A stretch of DNA of 64,000 nt from Sympetrum striolatum (lineage: Eukaryota; Arthropoda; Insecta; Odonata; Libellulidae), in the NCBI GenBank assembly GCA_947579665.1, contig OX388344.1:9232346-9296345 (forward strand), in the 5' to 3' direction. Each line of letters begins with the position of its first letter. The first letter of the stretch is position 1. Shown piece by piece: positions 1-9,351 of the stretch. The notes beneath the pieces were generated by a model. That model saw only the letters and a list, made by a program, of their open reading frames with translations. It ran no database searches and was not told where the DNA came from. A program made the translations under genes and the position numbers.

Positions 1-133
1 TTCACGAATAACTCCTAATCAAACGGTGATAAAAAAATATGTTAAATAGAAAAGTTATAGTAAATAACATAATCTAAAACTTTTATAAGTAATACAATAT
101 ACGTATATATCATATTTATGGAGATATTTTGAA

Positions 134-175
134 AACCGGAAATGAGCTTTAATGAAGAAAGCTCGACTTCCGGTT
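134..175. repeat. Imperfect inverted repeat (hairpin)
   Basis: AACCGGAA near 134-141 pairs with TTCCGGTT at 168-175, and inside it AGCTTT pairs with AAAGCT. Arms of about 14 paired bases are interrupted by small bulges. It may be part of an unidentified dispersed element. Confidence 0.55.
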
Positions 176-283
176 GATCGATTTACTCCAAAAACTAATC
201 AACTCTGACAGCACACACCACAGTACTATATATGAAGTTTGGTATTGATACGACTTTTAGTTTTCACGTTAGAGCGCCCACTA

Positions 284-284
<1 letters not shown>

Positions 285-333
<49 letters not shown>

Positions 334-336
334 ACA
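285..336. repeat. (CA)n microsatellite
   Basis: About 22 uninterrupted CA units, followed by a TA interruption and a few more CA units. Open frames crossing it translate to HTHTHT on plus and CVCVCV on minus, so they are artefacts. Confidence 0.97.
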
Positions 337-430
337 GACATCATTCCGAAAATGGTCAAAACGTGTTCTACGGACCCCAAAACGTGTATTTCCGTTGAAA
401 TCTCGAAGTCGAATTTTTTCATGAAAACAA

Positions 431-463
431 TACTTTCTCTATACTTCGTATATGGAGAAAGTA
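431..463. repeat. Hairpin at the left edge of the array
   Basis: TACTTTCTC at 431-439 pairs with GAGAAAGTA at 455-463. An inner TATAC/GTATA pair closes on a TTC loop, with a 2-nt bulge on the right arm. It lies directly where array-type sequence begins and may mark the end of the neighbouring element. Confidence 0.6.
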
Positions 464-1319
464 AAAATGGATTGAAATTTTTGTTAAAATTCGGTGAAAT
501 TCCATCGTCTGGCATCGAACCCGGGTCTTTACTGTTAACTTACTATGCAGCACAATAGAACATCACCATCTCTAACTATGTGTGAAAATTCAAGCAGAAA
601 TATGGGCTACAACTGCCTCAAAAGACGTTCTAGATTTGCGGAGACACCTGGCGTCGAACCCAGGACACATTGATAGCTGTGAATGCATAATTTGATTTTT
701 ATGGACTTGATCTTTCTATATGCAAAGTTTGAAGTCGATATCGTGACGGGAAGTACCTAAAATTTGTTTAGGTTATCTCCGTAAGAAATGCATTGAGGAA
801 TTTAAATGTCCCTCTGGGATCGAACCAAGGACCATCAGCGAATATGTAAAATTATATTATGATATAATTTTATGGTATCTAACCTCATACCGAATTTCAA
901 GTTTCCATGCCATTTGAAAGGGGTCAAAAAAAAATCTTAAATATCGCCACAATGCATTTTAAACGGCCGATTTTTGCACCAACCTAGCATCGAACCAAGG
1001 ATAATATTCGTAGATGTCTTTATGGTTTCCTTTAGATATGCATGGCATCTAGCGATCCCTAGAATTTCAAATCTTTCCTTTTCCGGGAAGTGCCTCAAAA
1101 ATATTTTCGAAAATCCCCGCCATGTATTCTTATGGACAAAATCGCGAATTTGGGGCCTTCTGGAATCGAACCCATGACACCGAGGTTCAATGTCGGATTT
1201 TTTCTGGAGGTTACACGTCATGGCCATAACGTGGTAAAAATTTCAAGTCGGTGGCACTTGTGGAACATGGTTAGACTTTTGATCCCCAGTGTATATCTAT
1301 TATATACGAGTGCAATGTA

Positions 1320-1336
1320 GCTTGCATACTGCAAGC
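1320..1336. repeat. Head palindrome GCTTGCATACTGCAAGC (first of 33 copies)
   Basis: Seven-base arms around a 3-base centre mark the start of each unit. Plus-orientation starts: 1320, 2481, 3624, 4781, 5929, 7028, 9367, 10537, 11686, 14894, 16030, 17216, 18394, 19529, 21687, 22858, 23731, 28509, 30135, 31340, and 61566 in the PANK intron. Minus-orientation starts: 9314, 13870, 24304, 25406, 30082, 33539, 34738, 35871, 37043, 37878, 39606, 40756. The arms are unchanged in all copies read. Only the centre varies (5929 and 28509 CATATTG, 22858 CATGCTG, 39606 CAGAATG). Confidence 0.9.
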
Positions 1337-2480
1337 AGATCGGCAATATTATTTTTATTTCGGCATCATATCGGGACGGTCCTCAAAAGAAAAAAAAGGA
1401 TTGAAAATATTCTTGAAATTCGCTGCATTTTAATCATCTGGCATCGAACCCCTGTCTTTCTGGTAAATTTAGTATGCAGCACAACAGAAGATCACCATCT
1501 CTAACTATGTGCGAAAATTTAAGCAGAAATATTGGCTGCAACTGCCTCAAACGACGACCTACTTATTACATATATTCCTTATGTGAGAAATGTTAATGTG
1601 CTTTGGCATCGAACCCAGGAGCAGCATTGTCGTATCTAATTTTTTTTCTTAAGCCGAGTTTTAATATACATCTTCTAGCAAATCGAGAAATTCCTATTAT
1701 GTCGATAAGTACAACAAAATAAATAATGAAAATTAACTCAATATATTAAAAATGGGGAATATATATACCGTCTGGCTTCGAACCCGGGTCTTTCTGGTAA
1801 TCCTTTCTATGCAGCATTAAATACGATCACCACCTTTAACCATGTGTGAAAATTTAAGCAAAAATATTGGGTACAACTGCTTCAAAGGACTTCCTACTTT
1901 TCCCTTATATTCCTTATGAGAGAAATTTTAATGTGCTCTGGCATCGAACCCAGGAACAGTACGGTCTTATCTAAATTTTTTTCTAAAACCGTTTCTTACC
2001 AAACATCTTCTAGCCAAGCACAAACTTCCTATGATTTCGATAAATACATAAAAAAAAATAGTTAAATACTACCTCAATGTATTTTAAACGGCCGATTTTT
2101 GCATCGTCCTAGCATCGAACTCAGGACTTTTTTCGAGATTGTCATTTACGTTATCGATAGATCCTGACTATATCCATCGGCTCCTTGAGTTTAAATTCCC
2201 TACCTATCCGGGAAGTATTTTTTAAAAATTCCGGAAAATCAACGCAATGCATTTAAACGGGAAAAATCGGGACTTTGGGGCCCTCTGGAATCGAACCCAT
2301 GATACTGAGGTTCAAAATAGCAATTTTTCTACTGGTTACACGGTATGGCCAATAGGTGGTAAAAGTTTCGAGTCAATAGCGCTAGTAGTTTAGGCTGTGA
2401 ATTTGTATCCTATCTATCTATATCCCTATATATATGAATGAATCCGGAGAAGCATCTATATCTATTACGAGTAAAATGTA

Positions 2481-3623
2481 GCTTGCATACTGCAAGCAGA
2501 TCGGCAATACTAATTTCATATCGGCATCATATCGGGACGGTCCTCAAAAGAAAAAAAAGGATTTAATTTTTTCTTAAAACTCGCTGAAATTTCATCGTCT
2601 GGCATCGAACCCGGGTAATAGGGTCTTACTGGTAAACCTACTATAAAACACAATAGAAGATCACCATCTCTAACTATGTGTGAAAATTCAAGCAGAAATA
2701 TTGGCTATAAGTGCCTCAAAAAACGTTCTAATTTTCACGAATGTTAATGCCTCTCGGGACTCGAACCAAGGACGATCGTGGAAAAAAAAAATAGGTTTTT
2801 GAAAGTTTTTTATGATATCTATCTATATGCCGAATTTCAAGTTTCTATTTTTTTGGGAAAGGTTTCAAAATAATTCCTAAAAATCGGATCAACTTCTGAT
2901 TTCAGAGACACCTGGTGTCGAACCCAGGACGTATTGCAAGCTGTAAATGCACAGTTTGATTTGTAAAAAGTTGCTCTTGTATCATGCAAAGTTTGAAGTT
3001 GATAGCATGCCGGGAAGTACCTTAATTTTGTTTCCGTTATCTCCGTAAGAAATGCATTGAGAAGTGCAAATGGCCCTCTGGGATCGAACCAAGGACAATC
3101 AGCGAACATGTAAAATTTGATTATGAAGTATATTCATGATATCTATCCACGTGCCGAGTTTCGAATATCCATATTATCGGGAAAGGATCCAAAAAAAATC
3201 TTCAAAATCGCCGCAATGCATTTTAAACGGCCGATTTTTGCCCCGACCTAGCATCGAACCATGGACTATATTCTAAGATGAGTTTCTGATTTTCGTTGGA
3301 TACGCACGGCTTCTAGCGATCCCTCGAGTTTCAACTCTTTCTCTCTCCGGGAAGTACCTCAAAAAAATTTTCGAAAATCCCCGCCATGTATTCTTATGGA
3401 GAAAATCGCGACTTTGGGGCCCTCTGGAATCGAACCTATGATCCTGAGGATCAAAATCGCAATTTTTCTGGCGGTTACACGTTATGGCCAATACGTCGTA
3501 AAAATTTCAAGTCAATGACGCTTGTGGTTTAGGCTGTGAATTAGTATCCTATCTATCTATATACCTATCTATATATATGAATGAATCCGGAGAAGCATCT
3601 ATCTATTATATGAGTAAAATGTA
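2481..3623 (+). repeat. Reference higher-order unit (type A), seven monomers
   Basis: A clear example unit from one head palindrome (2481-2497) to the base before the next (3624). Cores start at 2601, 2757, 2914, 3080, 3250 and 3426, and the next unit's first core at 3747. Spacings are 156, 157, 166, 170, 176 and then 321. The last is about two monomers, and the missing seventh core position is filled by the linker at about 3575-3600. The unit period is therefore 1146 bp, or 7 x 164. Flanks of the six cores differ in a fixed order: CCGGG, GGACTCG, CACCTGGTG, CTCTGGGAT, CCTAGCAT, CTCTGGAAT. This gives each monomer position its own identity, as in a true higher-order repeat. Confidence 0.88.
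2601..3436 (-). promoter_or_regulatory. Six B-box/T-arm-like cores of the reference unit
   Basis: Read on the minus strand, cores at 2601-2611, 2757-2767, 2914-2924, 3080-3090 and 3426-3436 match GGTTCGANNCC exactly, with NN varying. The core at 3250-3260 differs in one base (ends CT). GG and CC can pair around a 7-base TTCGANN loop, as in a tRNA T-arm. In several cores the stem extends outward, for example CCTGG with CCAGG. On this strand T-runs follow: T8 near 2551-2558 for the first core, T6 about 33 nt after the second, T8 near 3190-3197 for the fifth. The Pol III B-box consensus is established knowledge. That these sites bind TFIIIC is inference. No good A-box is seen; a weak CGGCAT motif lies 50-70 nt upstream of several cores. 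Confidence 0.6.
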
Positions 3624-6600
3624 GCTTGCATACTGCAAGCAGATCGGCAATACTAATTTCATATCGGCATCATATCGGGAATGTCCTCAAAAGAAAAAAA
3701 AAAAGGATTGAAATTTTTCTTAAAATTCGCTGAAATTTCATCGTCTGGCATCGAACCCGGATCTTACTGGTGAATATACTATGTAACACAATAGAAGATC
3801 ACCATCTCTAACTATGTGTGAAAATTCAAGCAGAAATATTGGCTATAACTGCCTCAAAAGACGCTCTAATGTTCACGAATGTAAATGGCTCTCGGGACTC
3901 GAACCAAGGACGAACTTGGAAATTTAAAATATGTTTCTGAAATTTATTGATGATCTCAATCTATATGCCAAATTTCAAGTTTCTATATTATTGGGAAAGG
4001 TTTCAAAATAATTCCTAAAAATCGGATCAAATTCTGATTGCAGAGACACCTGGTGTCGAACCCAGGACACATTGATAGCTATGAATGCATAATTTGATTT
4101 GTTAAGACTGGTTCTTCTAACACGCTAAGTTTTAAGTCGATAGCATGCCGGGAAGTACCTAAAATTTGTTTCCGTTATCTCTGTAAGAAAAGCATTCAGG
4201 AATTTAAATGGCCCTCTGGGATCGAACCAAGGACCATCAGCGAATATGTAAAATTCCATCCTGAAATTTATTATTGATCTCCAACTCCATGCCGAATTTC
4301 AAGTTTCCATGCCATCGGCAAATGGTCCAAAAAAATCTTAAAAATTGCCGCAATGCAATTTAAACGGCCGATTTTTGCCCCGACCTAGAATCGAACCAAG
4401 GACAATATTCGAAAATATCTTTTTTGTTTTCGTTGGATATCTACGGCATCTAGCGATCCCTCGAATTTCAACTCTCTATTTGTCCGGGAAGTCCCTCAAA
4501 AAATTTTTCGAAAATCCTCACCATGTATCCTTATAGAGAAAATCGGGACTTTGGGGGCTTCTGGAATCGAACCCATGACACTGAGATACAAAGTCGGATT
4601 TTTTCCAGAGGTTTTACGTCATGGCCAATACGTCGTAAAAATTTCAAGTCTATCGCATTTGTGGAACATAGTTAGACTTTTGATCCCTAATGAATGAATG
4701 AGTGTATATATATATAGGTATATCCGGAGAAGCTTCTATATATAATAGATATATATATATATTCATACGAGTAAAATGTAGCTTGCATACTGCAAGCAGA
4801 TCGACAACACTAATTTCATAACGGCATTATATCGGGACAGTCCCGGAAAGGAAAAAAAATAATGAAAATATACTTAAAATTTCACTTCAATTTAATCGTC
4901 TGGCATCTAACCCGGGTCTTTTGGTTAAATTACTATGCAGCACATCAAAAGATCATCTTCTCTAAATACGTGTGAAAATTCAAGCAGAAATATTGGCTGC
5001 AACTGCCTCAAAAGACGTTCTCATTTTCACGAATTTAAATGGCTCTCTGGATTCGAACCAAGGACGATCTTGGAAATCTAAAACATGTTTCTGAATGTTA
5101 TTTATGATCTCTATCTACATGCCGAATTTCAAGTTTCTATATTGTTGGGAAAGGGTTCAAAATGATTATTGAAAATCGGATCCGTTACTGATATTAGAGA
5201 CGCCTGGTGTCGAACCCAGGACACATTGACAGCTGGGAATGCACAGTTGATTTTTAAAGACTTGCTCTTGTATCATGCAAAGTTTGAAGTCGATAGCATG
5301 CCGGGAAGTACCTAAATTTTGTTTCCGTTATCTCCGTAAGAAATGCATTTAGGAATTGAAATGGCCCTCTGGGATCGAACCAAGGACCATCAGCGAATAT
5401 GTAAAATTCCATCCTGAAATTTATTATTGATCTCCAACTCCATGCCGAATTTCAAGTTTCCATGCCATCGGCAAATGGTCCAAAAAAAATCTTAAAAATT
5501 GCCGCAATGCAATTTAAACGGCCGATTTTTGCCTCGACCTAGCGTCGAACCCAGGATATTTTCCGAAAAACTCATTTATGTTTTCGATAGATCATGATCG
5601 TATATAAAGGCTCCTAGATTTTCGATTCTCTACCTATCCCGGAAGTATTTTTTAAAAATTCCCGAAAATCAAAGCAATGCATTTAAACGGGAAAAATCGG
5701 GACTTTGGGGCCCTCTGGAATCGAACCCATGACACTGAGGTGCAAAATCGCAATTTTTCTAGAGGTTATACGTTATGGCATATATGTCGTAAAAATTTCA
5801 AGCCATTGACGCAAGTGGTTTAGCCTGTGACTTTGTATCCTCTCTCTATATATATATATCTATTATATATAGATGCTTCTCCGGATTCATTCATGTATCC
5901 ATATATATATATATACGAGTAAAATGTTGCTTGCATATTGCAAGCAGATTTACAACACAAATTTCATATCGGCATTATATCGGGACGGTCCACAATAGAA
6001 AAAAAAATGGAAAATATTCCTAAAATTCGATGAAATTTCATCGTCTGGCATCGAACCCGGGTCTTACTGGTGAACTTACTAAGCAGCACATTAGAAAATC
6101 ACCATCTCTAACTATGTGTGAAAATTCAAGCAGAAATATTGGCTACAACTGCCACAAAAGACGTATGAATTTTCACGAATGTAAATGGCTCTCTGGATTC
6201 GAACCAAGGACGATCAAGGAAATCTAAAACATGTTTTTAAAATGTATCTATGTTTTCCATCTATTTGCCTAATTTCATGTTTTAATATTATTGGGAAGGG
6301 GTTTAAATTCATTCTTAAAAATCGGTTAATTTACTGATTGCAGAGACACCTTGTGTCGAACCCAGGTAATATTGGTAGCTGTGAATAGATAGTATGACTT
6401 ATTAGGACTTCATCTTATTTCTTACAAAGTTTGAAGTCGATATCATACCGGGAAGTACGTAAAACGTTTTTCGTTTATCTCCATAAGAAATGCATGGAGG
6501 AATGTAAATGGCTCTCTGGGATCGAACCAAGGACCATCAGCGAATGTGTAAAATTTGATTATTAAATATATTTATGATATCTAAACCCATGCCGAATTTC

Positions 6601-8113
6601 GAGTTTCCATGCCATCGGGAAGGGGTCCAAAAAAAATCTTAAAAATCGCCACAATGCATTTTAAACGGCCGATTTTTGCACTGGCCTAGCATCGAACCCA
6701 GGTTATTTTCCGTAAAACTCATGTATGTTTTCGATAGATCATGACCATATATAAGGGCTCCTAGAGTTTCGATTCTCTTCCTATCCGGGAAGTATTTTTT
6801 AAAAATTCCCGAAAATCTAAGCAATGCATTTAAACGGGAAAAATCGGGACTTTGGGGCCCTCTAGAATCGAACCCATGACACTGAGGATGAAAATCACAT
6901 TTTTTCTGGTGGTTACACGATATGGCCAATACGTCGTAAAAATTTCAAGCTGATGACGCTTGTGGTTTAGGCTGTGAATTAGTATCCTATCTATATACCT
7001 ATCTATCTATTATACGAGTAAAATGTAGCTTGCATACTGCAAGCAGATCAAAAACACTAATTTCATGTCGGCATCATATCGGGAAGGCCGTCAAAAAAGA
7101 AAAAAAAGGATGGAAAATATTCTTAAAATTCGCTGCAATTTAATCGTCTGGCATCGAACCTGGGTCTAAATGGTGAACTTACTATGCAGTACAACAGGAA
7201 ATCACCATCTCTTACTATGTGTGAAAATTCAAGCAGATATATTGGCTACAACTGCCTCAAACGACGTCCTACTTTTCAATAATGTAAATGGCTCTCTGGA
7301 TTCGAACCAAGGACGATCTAGGAAATTTAAAACACGTTTTTAAAATGTATCTATGTTCTCTATCTATATGCCTAATTTCATGTTATAATATTATTGTGAA
7401 GGGGTTTAAATTAATTCTTAAATATCGGTTAATTTAGTGATTGTAGAGACGCCTGGTGTCGAACCCAGGAAATATTGGTAGCTGTGAATGCACAGTATGA
7501 CTTATTAGGACTTCCTCTTATTTCATACAAATTTTGAAGTTGATATCATGCCGGGAAGTACCTAAAACTTTTTACTGTTATCTCCATAAGAAATGCATGG
7601 AGGAATGTAAATGGCCCTCTGGGATCGAACCAAGGACCATCAGCGAATATGTAAAATTTGATTATGAAATATATGTATGACCTCAAACATCATGCCGAAT
7701 TTCAAGTTTCCTTGCCATCGGGAAAGGGTCCAAAAGAAATCTTAAAAATCGCCACAATGCATTTTAAACGGCCGATTTTTGCCTCGACCTAGCATCGAAC
7801 CCATGATACTTTCCGTGAATCTCATTTATGTTTTCGATAGATCATGACCATATATATAGGCTCCATGTGTTTTGATTCTCTACCTATCCGGGAAGTATTT
7901 TTTAAAAATTCCCGAAAATCATGGCAATGCATTTAAACGGGAAAAATCGGGAATTTGGGGCCCTCTGGAATCGAACCAATGACACTGAGGTTCAAAATAG
8001 CAATTTTTCTGGAGGTTACACGTTATGGCCAATATGTCGTAAAAATTTCAGGTCAATGACGATTGTGGTTTAGCCTGTGAATTTGTATCCTCGCTATATA
8101 TATATATGGATAC

Positions 8114-8178
8114 ATGAATGAATCCGGAGAAGCATCTATATATATAATAGATATAGATGCTTCTCCGGATTCATTCAT
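8114..8178. repeat. Linker cassette in both orientations, forming a long palindrome
   Basis: The junction linker GAATCCGGAGAAGCATC occurs here forward and, after a short TATA spacer, as its reverse complement, giving arms of about 26 bp (8114-8139 and 8153-8178). It sits at a tail-to-tail inversion between a forward and a reverse unit. Elsewhere single linkers occur in either orientation between units of the same orientation (forward at about 2440, 3577, 11635, 18336; inverted at about 5868, 14835, 15985, 19475), and in two or three copies at 10450-10520, 23630-23695 and 31215-31310. Confidence 0.85.
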
Positions 8179-8237
8179 ATATATAGCCATATAGCTATAT
8201 AGCCATATAGCTATATAGCTATGTAGCTATATAGATA

Positions 8238-9345
8238 GGATACAAATTCACAGGCTAAACTACAAGCGTCATTGCCTTGAAATTTTTATGACGTATTGGC
8301 CATAACGTGAAACTTCCAGGAAAAAAGCGACTATGATCCTCAGTGTCATAGGTTCGATTCCAAAGGGCCCCAAAGTCCCGATTTTTCCCGTTTAAATGCA
8401 TTGCCGTGATTTTCAGGAATTAAAAAAAAATACTTTTCGGATAGGTAAAGGAATAAAATTCAAGGTGCCTATACTTATGGTCTTGGACTTTCGAAAACAT
8501 CAATGACTTTTACAAAAGTTATCCTGGGTTCGATGCTAGGACGATGCAAAGATCTGCCCTTTAAAATACATGGGACCTTTATTTCATTATTTTTTTTGAT
8601 GCACTTCTCGAAATAATAGGAAGTTAGTGCTTAGCCGGAAAGTGTAAGGTAAGAATTGGTTTAAGAAGAAAATTTTCGTAAGACCGTGCTATTCCTGGGT
8701 TCGATGCCAGAGCACATTAACATTTCTCTCATAAGGAATGTAAGGGAAAAGTAAGACTTCGATTGAGTGAGTTGCAGCCAATATATCTGCTTGAATTTTC
8801 GCACATAGTTAAAGATTAATATCTTTTATAATGTTGCACAGGAATTTTTACCAGAAATACCCGGGTTCGATGCCGGGCGGTAAATATGTCTCCCGTTTAA
8901 AATACATAGGGTTAGTATTTCATTATTTTTTTGATGCACTTATCAAAATGATAGGAAGCTCGTGCTTGGCTGGAAGATGTATGGTTATAACTGGTTTAAG
9001 AAAACAGTTTTCAGAAGACCGAACTATTCCTGGGTTCGATGCCAGAGCACATTAACATTTCTCTCATAAGAAAAATAAGGGAAAAGTAGGACGTCGTTTG
9101 AGGCAGTTGCAGATAATATTTCTGCTTGAATTTTCACAGATAGTTAGAGATGGTGATCTTCTATTGTGCTGCGTAGTAAGTATCACCAGGAAGACCCGGG
9201 TTCGATGCCGGACGAATACATTGCATCGAATAATCAGAATATTTTCAATCCATTTTTTTTGTTTTTACGGCCTTCCCGATATGATGCCGACATGAAATTA
9301 GTGTTGTCGATCTGCTTGCAGTATGCAAGCTACATTTTACTCGTA
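8238..9345 (-). repeat. Array block R1: one reverse unit, type B
   Basis: Opens with GGATACAAATTCACAGG, the reverse complement of the unit tail, and ends with the reversed head (palindrome 9314-9330). Cores read GGTTCGATGCC on the plus strand, flanked by CCAGAGCACATT, which is the type B middle cassette. It is tail-to-tail with F1 across a TAGCTATA-rich linker (8179-8237) and head-to-head with F2 across TACTCGTATATATATACGAGTA. Confidence 0.85.
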
Positions 9346-9351
9346 TATATA

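Larger units (their letters stand above)
1..461. other. Left flank of the satellite array, non-coding
   Basis: AT-rich DNA that does not match the array monomers. It carries two hairpins and a CA microsatellite, listed separately. The first array-like sequence (part of a first monomer, ending in a TCGAACC core near 515) begins at about 462. The stretch from 340 to 460, with its TACTTTCTC hairpin, looks like the end of another dispersed repeat, but I cannot name a family. No coding region is supported: the short open frames here run through the CA repeat. Confidence 0.6.
462..8091 (+). repeat. Array block F1: a headless unit plus six forward units
   Basis: The first unit (462-1319) enters in mid first monomer, without a palindrome. 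Full units start at 1320, 2481, 3624, 4781, 5929 and 7028. The 1320 unit is type B: monomers 2-4 carry CTCTGGCATCGAACCC and a second CCGGGTC core instead of the type A set. The others are type A. Units ending near 1290 and 4690 have the TTGATCCC tail; the rest have the TGTGAATT(T/A)GTATCC tail. Confidence 0.85.

Noticed and set aside
937..1227. A recurrent 65-109 codon open frame (MAMTCNLQ..., EPRCHGFDSR...) seen at 937, 3273, 6639, 10174, 32013 and 37995
   Set aside because: It recurs because the satellite monomers recur. Length and frame differ between copies, and stops occur in other copies of the same monomers. The FDSR residues are simply the translation of the B-box core. Not a protein family.
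2914..2924. True tRNA genes at the T-arm-like cores
   Set aside because: No acceptor stem, D-arm or anticodon arm can be found around any core I examined; only the T-arm/B-box part is present.
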